From the NCBI GenBank assembly GCA_910588045.1, contig CAJUPS010000086.1, forward strand, positions 1-13,398: DNA of 13,398 nucleotides. The letters run 5' to 3'. Below the pieces are notes generated by a model that saw only the letters and a list, made by a program, of their open reading frames with translations, was not told the DNA's origin and made no database searches. The translations under genes and the position numbers were made by a program. Below, in pieces: positions 1 to 7,923 of this stretch. The stretch is from an uncultured Oscillospiraceae bacterium (GTDB taxonomy: Bacteria; Bacillota; Clostridia; Oscillospirales; Oscillospiraceae). Position 1 is the first letter of the stretch; each line of letters opens with the position of its first letter.

Positions 1-295
1 AGGCGGCCTTCTCCCAGTACAGGCCGATCTCGGGATAGCCCTCGCGGTGGGCCACGCGGGCCATGGCCAGGTACATGCCCACCTCGGTGCACTCGCCGTT
101 GAAGTTGGCGCGCAGACCCTCGATGATCTTCTCGTCAACGCCCTTGGCCACGCCGACCACGTGCTCGGCCGCCCAGCTCATCTCACCCTTCTGCTCGGTG
201 AACTTGGAACCGGGGACGCCGCACTGGGGGCACTTCTCGGGGGGCATGTCACCCTCATGAACATAACCGCAGACAGGGCAAACCCACTTCTTCAT
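1..295 (-). CDS. rbr: Reverse rubrerythrin, N-terminal part (cut by window edge)
   Basis: Non-heme di-iron peroxidase of anaerobes that reduces hydrogen peroxide in the cytoplasm. The visible 98 residues begin MKKWVCPVCGY; two CxxC pairs (C6/C9 and C22/C25, the latter in CPQCG) form a rubredoxin-type iron site at the N-terminus. From about residue 40 a ferritin-like helix follows with the NGECTEVGMYLAMAR segment carrying a di-iron ligand glutamate. Having rubredoxin before the ferritin-like domain is the reverse rubrerythrin order. The start is fixed by AAGGAG at about 9 bases before ATG at 295. The gene has no stop inside the window, so the C-terminal part is missing here. It lies 62 bases downstream of perR on the same strand, so co-transcription with, or control by, PerR is likely. 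No convincing separate promoter was found between them. Confidence 0.9.
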   Translation of the reverse strand, partial: MKKWVCPVCGYVHEGDMPPEKCPQCGVPGSKFTEQKGEMSWAAEHVVGVAKGVDEKIIEGLRANFNGECTEVGMYLAMARVAHREGYPEIGLYWEKAA

Positions 296-340
296 AGTAA
301 AAATCTCCTTTTCAATATAATATCCTGCATGAATTTTATA

Positions 341-356
341 GACGCCTTGCGGCGTA
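341..356 (-). terminator. Small hairpin at the end of perR
   Basis: An inverted repeat with ACGCC and GGCGT arms around a four-base loop overlaps the end of perR. On the - strand it is followed by CTATAAAATT rather than a clean U-run, so it is at best a weak terminator between perR and rbr. Confidence 0.3.
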
Positions 357-357
357 G

Positions 358-744
358 CTAACCAACTGATCGTCCGGCCTGGCGGCACCCGGCGCATAAG
401 CCCCGGTATACCACCGCACAGTCCTCCAGGAGAAACCCGCCGCTGTCGGAGGGCCGCTCCACCCGGACCGCCGGGAGATCCGCCACCGCGCCGCACAGGC
501 GGCAGCGGACGTGACTGTGGGGCTGGAGCCGACCGTCATAGCGGCTGTCGCCCCCCGCCAGGTCCAATCGCAGAATCTTCCCCTCCTCCGCCATCCGGGA
601 GAGCACCCGGTACACGGTGGAACGGCTGATAGTGGGATGGTCCCGGTGGACATGCTCGTAGACCATCGCGGCGGTGGGATGGCATCCCATCGCGCAGAGC
701 GTATGATGGATAATCTCCTTTTGTATCGTATTTCTATCCGCCAT
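358..744 (-). CDS. perR: Fur-family peroxide-responsive repressor, PerR type
   Basis: Metal-dependent DNA-binding repressor of 128 residues, a little shorter than Bacillus PerR. The N-terminal winged helix (about 1-70) has the Fur-type recognition segment TISRSTVYRVL; the C-terminal part holds structural-zinc cysteines C81/C84 and C117/C120. With a constant offset of 15, the five regulatory ligands of B. subtilis PerR (H37, D85, H91, H93, D104) fall on H22, D70, H76, H78 and D89 here, and C96/C99 on C81/C84. That match supports PerR over Fur or Zur. The ATG at 744 has AAGGAG at 753-758. It lies upstream of rubrerythrin on the same strand, the usual peroxide-defence context. A promoter with an internal palindrome precedes it, suggesting autoregulation (inference). 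Confidence 0.88.
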   Translation of the reverse strand: MADRNTIQKEIIHHTLCAMGCHPTAAMVYEHVHRDHPTISRSTVYRVLSRMAEEGKILRLDLAGGDSRYDGRLQPHSHVRCRLCGAVADLPAVRVERPSDSGGFLLEDCAVVYRGLCAGCRQAGRSVG

Positions 745-762
745 AGGTCTGGCTCCTTACTG

Positions 763-809
763 GGATTAAATCCTAAAAAGAATATACTGCATCCTCCCCA
801 AAAAGTCAA
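763..809 (-). promoter_or_regulatory. perR promoter with palindromic operator candidate
   Basis: On the - strand TTGACT (804-809) and TATATT (781-786) are separated by 17 bases, a near-consensus sigma-A promoter. Just downstream of the -10 box lies the odd-centred perfect palindrome GGATTAAATCC (763-773), close to the expected transcript start, where a bound repressor would block transcription. It does not match the Bacillus PerR box closely, so its binding protein is uncertain. Confidence 0.7.
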
Positions 810-839
810 GTGAATTTTTTGTGAACAGAAAAAGAATGG

Positions 840-877
840 CCCGCCGCCTTGTAAAGCGGCGGGTTTTGTGATATACT
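840..877 (+). promoter_or_regulatory. Promoter with -35 inside an inverted repeat
   Basis: TTGTAA (849-854) and TATACT (872-877) are spaced by 17 bases and point to the small gene at 914. An 8-bp perfect inverted repeat, CCCGCCGC (840-847) and GCGGCGGG (856-863), encloses the -35 box in its loop. The hairpin is followed by TTTTGT, so it could also act as a weak + strand terminator, but no + strand gene lies upstream in the window. A protein binding this palindrome would cover the -35 element. Confidence 0.55.
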
Positions 878-913
878 TCCCCTGACCCTATCCAAAATCA
901 GGAGGATTTCCCC

Positions 914-1075
914 ATGGAGCCGATCTGCTATACCGTCAACACCATCAACGGAGATTACGCCTACATGACCAGCGACAGCGGCGTGGAGAACCAGGTGGCT
1001 ATGTTCCTGCTGCCGGAGGGCACCGATGTGGGCAGCAGACTCCTGTGGGAAAATTTTGAGTGGACCCTGCTGTGA
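914..1075 (+). CDS. Small 53-residue protein, DUF3006-like (uncertain)
   Basis: A 53-codon gene starting MEPICYTVNTINGDYAYM and ending WENFEWTLL. AGGAGG at 900-905 lies 8 bases before the ATG, and a promoter at 849-877 fits it. The pattern V-x-x-I-x-GDYA near the N-terminus and LLPEG about 20 residues later resembles the short beta-barrel DUF3006-type proteins of Firmicutes. That is a resemblance by eye, and no biochemical role is known to me. There is no signal peptide or membrane segment. Its stop overlaps the possible GTG start of the CPBP protease by four bases, so the two are probably translationally coupled. Confidence that it is a real gene is good; confidence in family is low. Confidence 0.65.
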   Translation: MEPICYTVNTINGDYAYMTSDSGVENQVAMFLLPEGTDVGSRLLWENFEWTLL

Positions 1076-1821
1076 GCGGCAAGAGAATGGCCCCCATCGA
1101 TGGGACGATCCCGGTGTGGGTCTGTGCGGTCTACCTGATGTCCTTTGCCTGCTACCTCCCCCTGCTGCTGGAACGCTGCGGGAAAGCGGTCCCCGGCGGA
1201 CTGCTCCTGCTGCGGTATGGGTTTGTCCTTGTCCCGGCGGCGGTTTCGTTCGTCTTCTGGCTGCGGGAGGGCTGCCTGAAAACCGGCCTGCTCCGGCAGT
1301 GCAAGCGCATATCCCTCAAGGAGGCCGGGGGATGCGGCATCATGGCGCTCTCCGGCATCGCGGTCACCGGGGGATACTCCCTTGCGGAGGGGGTTGGGCT
1401 GTTCGGTGATGCGTATCCCTCCGTCCTGTCGCTTGTCGGCAGCTGCGTCTACCTGTTTGCCACGGCTCTGGCGGAGGAGGCGGCGTGGAGAGGCTTCCTG
1501 TTCCGGCGCATGGCCGCGGGAGGGGACCGGCTGACAGCGGCGGCGGTCTCCGGCGGCCTCTGGGCGGTCTGGCATATCCCCATGTGGTGGATCCGGAACG
1601 CGCTGGCCCCGGCGGAGATCGCGGCGCTGCTGCTCTGGGCGCTCCTGCTGGGTATGGCGCTGTCCTTGTTCTATGGCAGGTTTTCCAATATTGTTTCCGC
1701 CGCGCTGCTGCATATGACGTGCAATGTATGTTGGCTCGCGCCCGCGAAGTACAATGTCATAGCGCTCCTTGCGGTCATTCTGCTCGGCTGGGCCCTCCGA
1801 AAGCGGGCGCGGCGGGCATAG
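1072..1821 (+). CDS. CPBP-family intramembrane glutamic protease (Abi/CAAX-like)
   Basis: Multi-pass membrane protein of 249 residues in the CPBP (CAAX protease / bacteriocin-processing) family. Numbering from the GTG at 1072, the catalytic motif EEAAWR is at about 135-140, the second motif WHIPMWW at about 167-173, and the third motif HMTCN (HxxxN) at about 214-218. Hydrophobic stretches flank all three. In bacteria such enzymes process peptides or give self-immunity to bacteriocins; the substrate here is unknown. The GTG overlaps the upstream TGA (GTGA), favouring coupled translation; ATG at 1087 is the alternative start and would shorten it by five residues. Neither has a strong SD site. 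It is convergent with the flavoprotein gene; the two stop codons are three bases apart, with no room for a terminator between them. Confidence 0.85.
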   Translation: MSGKRMAPIDGTIPVWVCAVYLMSFACYLPLLLERCGKAVPGGLLLLRYGFVLVPAAVSFVFWLREGCLKTGLLRQCKRISLKEAGGCGIMALSGIAVTGGYSLAEGVGLFGDAYPSVLSLVGSCVYLFATALAEEAAWRGFLFRRMAAGGDRLTAAAVSGGLWAVWHIPMWWIRNALAPAEIAALLLWALLLGMALSLFYGRFSNIVSAALLHMTCNVCWLAPAKYNVIALLAVILLGWALRKRARRA

Positions 1822-1824
1822 CTT

Positions 1825-2379
1825 CTACATCTCCCGGTTGAGGAACGCCGCCGCGTGCGCCGCCCCCGCCAGGGCGGATTCGTCCTCCATGGCGGGGCGG
1901 TGGTCCGTGTCGTGGGAACAGACCAGGGGGTGGATCTCCCGGCAGTTCATCTGGTGGAGGAGGGTACACGCGGTGCCGTATGCCTTCTCCGGCGAGCCGT
2001 CGCCGCCGCCTGCCAGCAGGACCGCGCCCCGCTTGGGCTTTGGGATGGGCGTCTCCCCCCGGTAGATGCGGGCGCAGAAGTAGGTCTGTAAGCGGCTGCA
2101 CACGTCCAGGACCCGCCCGGTTACCTCGGAGAAGTAGATGGGGGACGCAAGGACAATATTGTCACATTCCTGGATCAGGGGGTAGACCTCCTGCATTTCG
2201 TCCGGAATGGCACAGCCGCTGTGGGTCTTGCAGTACCGGCAGTCGATGCAGGGGGAGATATTGCAGCGGTAGGCGTCGATCTGACGGTATTCCCCGTCCA
2301 GATTCTCCTTCAGAATGCGGAGAAGAGCGGCGGTATCGCCGTGGGGGCGGGGAGATCCGTTCAGAATAAGCGTTTTCAT
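1825..2379 (-). CDS. Iron-sulfur flavoprotein-like NAD(P)H-dependent oxidoreductase
   Basis: Flavodoxin-fold protein of 184 residues. The N-terminus MKTLILNGSPRPHGDTAALL carries the FMN phosphate loop (GSPR..DT). Residues 44-56 read C-x2-C-x2-C-x5-C, which matches the compact 4Fe-4S motif (CX2CX2CX4-7C) of archaeal and clostridial iron-sulfur flavoproteins (Isf). LASPIYFSEVTG (78-89) is the typical second FMN loop. It likely passes electrons between a reduced carrier and an unknown acceptor in the cytoplasm. The start at 2379 is supported by AGGAGGA at 2386-2392; a longer reading from 2562 would run through a repeat element and is not credible. The gene lies directly downstream of that element, which separates it from its probable promoter. 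Homologues with fewer cysteines are plain NADPH-dependent FMN reductases, so cluster binding is inferred. Confidence 0.82.
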   Translation of the reverse strand: MKTLILNGSPRPHGDTAALLRILKENLDGEYRQIDAYRCNISPCIDCRYCKTHSGCAIPDEMQEVYPLIQECDNIVLASPIYFSEVTGRVLDVCSRLQTYFCARIYRGETPIPKPKRGAVLLAGGGDGSPEKAYGTACTLLHQMNCREIHPLVCSHDTDHRPAMEDESALAGAAHAAAFLNREM

Positions 2380-2395
2380 GGCAGGTCCTCCTGTT
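2380..2395. repeat. 16-bp direct repeat, left copy (contains the RBS)
   Basis: GGCAGGTCCTCCTGTT occurs here and again, exactly, at 2614-2629. The pair brackets the element at 2401-2608. Read on the - strand the repeat is the ribosome-binding site and spacer of the flavoprotein gene, so the RBS region is duplicated. It could be a target-site duplication or a recombination footprint. Confidence 0.85.
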
Positions 2396-2403
2396 ATGGG
2401 TGT

Positions 2404-2426
2404 CAAAAAAGATGCGAAGCATCTTT
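2404..2426 (-). terminator. Terminator-like hairpin at the end of element A
   Basis: On the - strand AAAGATGC and GCATCTTT pair around a three-base loop and run into TTTTTTGACA, giving a U-run. It sits in the leader of the flavoprotein gene, between its probable promoter and its RBS, and so may reduce or condition expression of that gene. Confidence 0.55.
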
Positions 2427-2472
2427 CTTGAGAATGGGGTCCGGGCCGAGTGCGGCTCGCAAAGTGCTTTTT

Positions 2473-2532
2473 CCGTGGGCCACGCTTTGCGTGGCTTAGC
2501 GCTAAAAGCGCCGCCATGCGACGCTTCACGGA
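2473..2532. repeat. Conserved three-stem core of the repeat, copy A
   Basis: Outer arms CCGTG and CACGG enclose two hairpins (GCCACGC-TTT-GCGTGGC, and AAGCGCCGC-CAT-GCGACGCTT with one mismatch) and the perfect palindrome TTAGCGCTAA between them. The same arrangement occurs at 11019-11079, with a different but still paired first hairpin. Confidence 0.75.
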
Positions 2533-2613
2533 CGTACACGCCGCCGAAAAAGCAATCATCATTTATTTTCGCCTTCGGCGAAAACGCCTGCGGAGGGCTT
2601 TTTTGACAGCCTC

Positions 2614-2629
2614 GGCAGGTCCTCCTGTT
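2614..2629. repeat. 16-bp direct repeat, right copy
   Basis: Exact copy of 2380-2395, ending the bracket around the element. On the - strand it contains a now unused AACAGGAGGACC ribosome-binding site with no start codon behind it. Confidence 0.85.
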
Positions 2630-2642
2630 GTTTTCTGCGGAT

Positions 2643-2671
2643 AGTTTATCAAAAAACACTGTCCGTGTCCA
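2643..2671 (-). promoter_or_regulatory. Probable original promoter of the flavoprotein gene
   Basis: On the - strand TGGACA (2666-2671, five of six bases of consensus) and TAAACT (2643-2648) are 17 bases apart. Transcription from here would cross the whole repeat element before reaching the RBS at 2386-2392. I saw no good + strand promoter for the phosphatase gene in the same gap. Confidence 0.45.
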
Positions 2672-2698
2672 TATATTTCCGCAAAGGAAGGAATCAGT

Positions 2699-3463
2699 AT
2701 GCTGGAACAAATCATCCCCATTGTCCGGGAGGCGGGGGACATCGTCCTCTCCGCCCGGGACATCTGGTCCCACACCCATGAGAAGACCTCCGCCGCCGAC
2801 CTGGTGACGGAGTACGACCTGGCGGTGGAGAATTTTCTAAAGGAAAAGCTGCCGCCCCTGGTTCCGGGGTCCGTGTTCTTCGGCGAGGAGGAGGCGGAAA
2901 ACGCCGACCCCACCCGGGGCTGGGCCTTCATCGTGGACCCCATCGACGGCACTACCAACTTTGTCCGGGGGCTGAAGCAGAGCGCCGTCTCCGTGGCCCT
3001 GGCCTGCGACGGCGCGGTGGAATGCGCCGTGGTCTACGACCCCTTCAAGGAGGAGCTCTTCTCGGCGCGGCGGGGCGGGGGCGCGTTCTGCAACGGCGCA
3101 CCCATCCACGTCAGTGAGCGCCCCCTTGCGCAGGGGGTGTTCGGCATGGGCACCGCCATCTATCGCCGGGAATACCTGGAACCCACCATGCGCGTGACGG
3201 AGCAGCTCTTCCGGCGCAGCTGTGACTTCCGCCGCCTGGGGGCGGCGTCGCTGGACCTGTGCGACGTGGCCTGCGGACGGCTGGAGCTGTTTTTCGAGTA
3301 CAGCCTGTGCCCCTGGGACCACGCGGCGGCGGGACTGATCGTCACCGAGGCGGGGGGCTTCGTCTCCACCCTGGAGGGGGACCCCCTGTCCCTCTCGGAC
3401 CGGTGCAGCGTGTGGGCCAGCAACCGGGTGAACCGCGATCTGCTCAGAGAGCTGGAGGTATAA
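2699..3463 (+). CDS. Inositol-monophosphatase family phosphatase
   Basis: Soluble metal-dependent phosphomonoesterase of 254 residues, the normal size for the IMPase/SuhB/CysQ superfamily. Metal ligands are visible as GEE (62-64), the signature FIVDPIDGTTNF (78-88, D80 and D83) and PWDHAAAGLIVTEAGG (205-220, D207). Substrates in the family include inositol phosphates, 3'-phosphoadenosine phosphate and fructose-1,6-bisphosphate; the sequence alone does not decide which. The ATG at 2699 follows AAGGAAGG at 2684-2691. It is the first gene of a five-gene + strand run, and lspA starts four bases after its stop, so they probably share an mRNA. Confidence 0.9.
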   Translation: MLEQIIPIVREAGDIVLSARDIWSHTHEKTSAADLVTEYDLAVENFLKEKLPPLVPGSVFFGEEEAENADPTRGWAFIVDPIDGTTNFVRGLKQSAVSVALACDGAVECAVVYDPFKEELFSARRGGGAFCNGAPIHVSERPLAQGVFGMGTAIYRREYLEPTMRVTEQLFRRSCDFRRLGAASLDLCDVACGRLELFFEYSLCPWDHAAAGLIVTEAGGFVSTLEGDPLSLSDRCSVWASNRVNRDLLRELEV

Positions 3464-3467
3464 GCCG

Positions 3468-3965
3468 ATGCCCTATATCCTTGCCATCGTTTTGTGCGTC
3501 GCCGCGGACCAGGCGGTGAAATACTACGTGGTCTCCCACCTGGCGCTCTACGAGAGCGCCCCGCTGCTGCCGGGGGTGGTGGAGCTGTTCCACATCCAGA
3601 ACACCGGAGGCGGCTTCTCCATCCTGGCGGGGCACACCTGGATCCTGACGGCGCTCACGGCGGTGCTGATGGCCGGTATCGCCTGGGTGCTGGTGAAGAA
3701 AAAGTTCCCCCACCCGCTGGCGATGTGGACCCTGACGGCCATCCTGGGGGGCGGACTGGGGAACCTCATTGACCGGGTGCGGCTGGGATACGTGGTGGAC
3801 ATGTTCAACTTCCAGTTCATGAGCTACCCGGTGTTCAACGTGGCGGACATCCTGGTGGTGTGCGGCGTCATCGGGTTTGCCATCTACTACCTGCTGCTCC
3901 ACGACAGGAGGGAGAAGGGCGCGGAGAAGGAGACGGAACATGATCCGGCTGACGGCGGGCAGTGA
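3468..3965 (+). CDS. lspA: Lipoprotein signal peptidase (signal peptidase II)
   Basis: Polytopic membrane aspartyl protease that removes signal peptides from diacylglyceryl-modified prolipoproteins. The 165 residues contain four hydrophobic segments and the family motifs: DQAVK near the N-terminus (D14), HIQNTGGGFSI (42-52; family consensus usually N-x-G-A-x-F-S, here GG), GNLIDRV-RLGYVVDMF with catalytic D111, and YPVFNVADI with catalytic D127. The ATG lies four bases behind the phosphatase stop; a GGAGG inside the end of that gene serves as RBS. The charged C-terminal tail overlaps the start of the pseudouridine synthase gene by 26 bases. Pairing of lspA with an rluD-type gene is common in bacteria. 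Confidence 0.95.
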   Translation: MPYILAIVLCVAADQAVKYYVVSHLALYESAPLLPGVVELFHIQNTGGGFSILAGHTWILTALTAVLMAGIAWVLVKKKFPHPLAMWTLTAILGGGLGNLIDRVRLGYVVDMFNFQFMSYPVFNVADILVVCGVIGFAIYYLLLHDRREKGAEKETEHDPADGGQ

Positions 3966-4854
3966 CTGCGCCGGGGTCCGGCTGGACAGCTTCCTGGCCG
4001 GTGCGCTGCCGGAGGTGACCCGCTCCGCCGCCGCGCGGCTCATTGCGGCCGGGCACGTGGCGGTGGACGGCAGGGCCGTCTCCAAGAGCTGCAAGCTCTC
4101 CGGCGGGGAGGCGATTTCCGTGGACCTGCCGGACCCGGAACCCATCGAGGCCGCGCCCCAGGACATCCCGCTGGACGTGGTGTACGAGGACGAGGACGTC
4201 ATCGTGGTCAACAAGCCGGTGGGCCTGGTGGTCCACCCGGCCCCGGGACACCCGGACGGCACCCTGGTCAACGCGCTGCTCCACCACTGCGGGGACAGCC
4301 TCAGCGGCGTGGGGGGCGCCCTGCGCCCGGGCGTCGTCCACCGCATCGACCGGGACACCAGCGGGCTGATCATCGCCGCCAAGAACGACGCCGCCCACCT
4401 CTCCCTCTCCGCCCAGCTCCAGGACCACACCCTGGCCCGGACCTATGAGGCCGTAGTGGTGGGGAATCTGCGGGAGGACAGCGGGACGGTGGACGCACCC
4501 ATCGGGCGGCACCACGCGGACCGGAAGAAGATGGCCGTGACGGACCGGGGCGGCAAGAGCGCCGTCACCCACTGGGAGGTCTTGGAGCGCTTTCCGGGGT
4601 ACACCCACGTCCGCTGCCGCCTGGAGACGGGGCGGACCCATCAGATCCGGGTCCACATGGCCTACATCGGGCACCCCATCTATGGGGACACGATGTACGG
4701 GGCGAAAAAGCCCGTGGCGGGGTTGACCGGGCAGTGCCTCCACGCGGTGGGGCTGCGGTTTCTCCACCCCCGGACCGGGGAGGCGGTGGAGCTGAAGTGC
4801 CCGCTGGAACCGGAGTTCACGGCATTGTTGGAGAAGCTGCGGCGGATGGCCTGA
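3940..4854 (+). CDS. rluD: RluA/RluD-family RNA pseudouridine synthase
   Basis: Converts uridine to pseudouridine in RNA, probably large-subunit rRNA. The 304 residues hold an S4 RNA-binding domain (about 12-60) and the synthase domain from about 80, with the signature HRIDRDTSGL whose D139 is the catalytic aspartate (the same number as in E. coli RluD). RTHQIRVHM (near 228-236) and HPIYGDTMYG are further family motifs. ATG 3940 has AAGGAG at 3927-3932; an in-frame reading from 3877 runs through arginine-rich nonsense and is rejected. It overlaps lspA by 26 bases. RluD versus the paralogues RluC or YlyB cannot be settled by eye; in Firmicutes the copy beside lspA is usually annotated RluD/YlyB. 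Confidence 0.93.
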   Translation: MIRLTAGSDCAGVRLDSFLAGALPEVTRSAAARLIAAGHVAVDGRAVSKSCKLSGGEAISVDLPDPEPIEAAPQDIPLDVVYEDEDVIVVNKPVGLVVHPAPGHPDGTLVNALLHHCGDSLSGVGGALRPGVVHRIDRDTSGLIIAAKNDAAHLSLSAQLQDHTLARTYEAVVVGNLREDSGTVDAPIGRHHADRKKMAVTDRGGKSAVTHWEVLERFPGYTHVRCRLETGRTHQIRVHMAYIGHPIYGDTMYGAKKPVAGLTGQCLHAVGLRFLHPRTGEAVELKCPLEPEFTALLEKLRRMA

Positions 4855-4897
4855 GCAGTCTTTTCCCGCGCATAAAAAGGAAAACAGGAGCAACGAT

Positions 4898-5743
4898 ATG
4901 GATTCCAACTATCTGCAAATTTTTCTCATCACCGCCCTCACCGGGGCGGGGGGGCTGGCCCTGGGCGGCGGCATGGCCGCCATGGTCCACAGTCCCTCCG
5001 ACCGGACGGTGAGCCTCCTGCTGCGGTTTACTGCGGGGGTGATGTGCAGCGTGGTGTGCTTCGACCTGGTGGAGGATGCCCTGGAGGGGTCCGGCATGGT
5101 GCCCGTGCTGTGCTGGATCATGATCGGGTATCTGTGCACCTATCTCCTCAACTGCTGGATCGACAAGCAGGCCCACCACACCCACAGCCACGGGGGACAT
5201 GACCACGAACATGACCATCCCCACAAGCACGACCACACCCCGGACCACAACATCCCCATCGGCCCGGACAACGGCGAGCTGTGCGCCTGCGGCCACCACA
5301 CCCTGCACACGGCGGGACTGGTGCTGGCCGCGGCGGTGGCGCTGCACAACATGCCCGTGGGCATGGCCATCGGGGCTACCTTCGCCTCCCGGGAGGGCGG
5401 CGTCCTGGCCGCGCTCATCATCTGCCTGCACAACATCCCCGAGGGCATGAGCATCGCCGCGCCCCTGCTGGCGGGGGGCTCCAGGCCCGGCAACGCCGTG
5501 GGCATCGCCGCCCTCAGCGGCCTGCCCACCATCCTGGGGGCCCTCATTGGCTACGGCGCGGGAACCATGAATCCCCTGCTACTGGCCATCTCTTTGAGCT
5601 TCGCCGCCGGAGCGATGCTGTACGTGATCTTCGGCGAGCTGCTGCCGGAGGCGGAGCACCTCTGGCAGAACCGTCTGTCCGGCCTGTCCACCATGCTGGG
5701 GATGCTGCTGGGCATGGCGCTGATCTTTACGCACATCCATTGA
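4898..5743 (+). CDS. ZIP-family divalent metal transporter
   Basis: Inner-membrane permease of 281 residues that imports zinc or other divalent metals. Two adjacent metal-site helices carry HNMPVGMAIG (150-159) and HNIPEGMSIA (178-187), the paired ZIP signatures in TM4 and TM5. Between TM3 and TM4 lies a loop (about 93-117) very rich in His and Asp, typical of ZIP metal-gathering loops. About eight hydrophobic segments are visible. The ATG at 4898 follows AGGAG at 4886-4890. It lies 43 bases behind the pseudouridine synthase stop and 17 before glgX, so is probably part of the same transcript. No riboswitch or Zur-like site was seen in front of it. The metal preferred is not determined by the sequence. 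Confidence 0.92.
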   Translation: MDSNYLQIFLITALTGAGGLALGGGMAAMVHSPSDRTVSLLLRFTAGVMCSVVCFDLVEDALEGSGMVPVLCWIMIGYLCTYLLNCWIDKQAHHTHSHGGHDHEHDHPHKHDHTPDHNIPIGPDNGELCACGHHTLHTAGLVLAAAVALHNMPVGMAIGATFASREGGVLAALIICLHNIPEGMSIAAPLLAGGSRPGNAVGIAALSGLPTILGALIGYGAGTMNPLLLAISLSFAAGAMLYVIFGELLPEAEHLWQNRLSGLSTMLGMLLGMALIFTHIH

Positions 5744-5760
5744 ACAGGAGGAAACTGACT

Positions 5761-7875
<2,115 letters not shown>

Positions 7876-7887
7876 GGCGCGAAGACC

Positions 7888-7923
7888 GTTCCTTTCTTTG
7901 TGAACAAAGAAAAGAACCAAAAG
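7888..7923 (+). repeat. Gene-end hairpin repeat, copy 1
   Basis: Arms GTTCCTTTCTTTGT (7888-7901) and ACAAAGAAAAGAAC (7904-7917) pair over 14 bp with one mismatch and a two-base loop, followed by CAAAAG. The same layout follows pnp at 12508-12539. It starts 12 bases after the glgX stop. It has no U-run, so it looks more like a 3'-end stabiliser or repeat than an intrinsic terminator. Confidence 0.7.

Larger units (their letters stand above)
2401..2608. mobile_element. MITE-like structured repeat element, copy A
   Basis: A 208-bp non-coding segment bounded by perfect 10-bp terminal inverted repeats, TGTCAAAAAA (2401-2410) and TTTTTTGACA (2599-2608), with five unmatched bases and then a 16-bp direct repeat on each side. 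Inside it are a terminator-like hairpin at the left end, a core at 2473-2532 shared with the copy near 11.0 kb, and a TTTTCGCC/GGCGAAAA hairpin near 2570-2583. It encodes no credible protein and no transposase, so it would have to move in trans. I do not recognise a named family; insertion is inferred from the repeat arrangement. Confidence 0.6.

Noticed and set aside
961..1713. 250-codon antisense frame opposite the CPBP protease
   Set aside because: Composition is Arg/Gln/Pro nonsense, while the + strand frame has all three protease motifs.
2162..2779. Open frames running through the repeat at 2401-2608
   Set aside because: They translate the non-coding element (VKRR-AALLAL-like runs appear in both copies); no RBS and no conservation expected.
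3444..4908. Long antisense frames opposite lspA and the pseudouridine synthase
   Set aside because: Low-complexity Arg/Val/His-rich translations without family features; shadows of certain genes.
5281..5760. N-terminal extension of glgX to 5281
   Set aside because: That stretch is the transporter gene in another frame; the RBS and family start support 5761.
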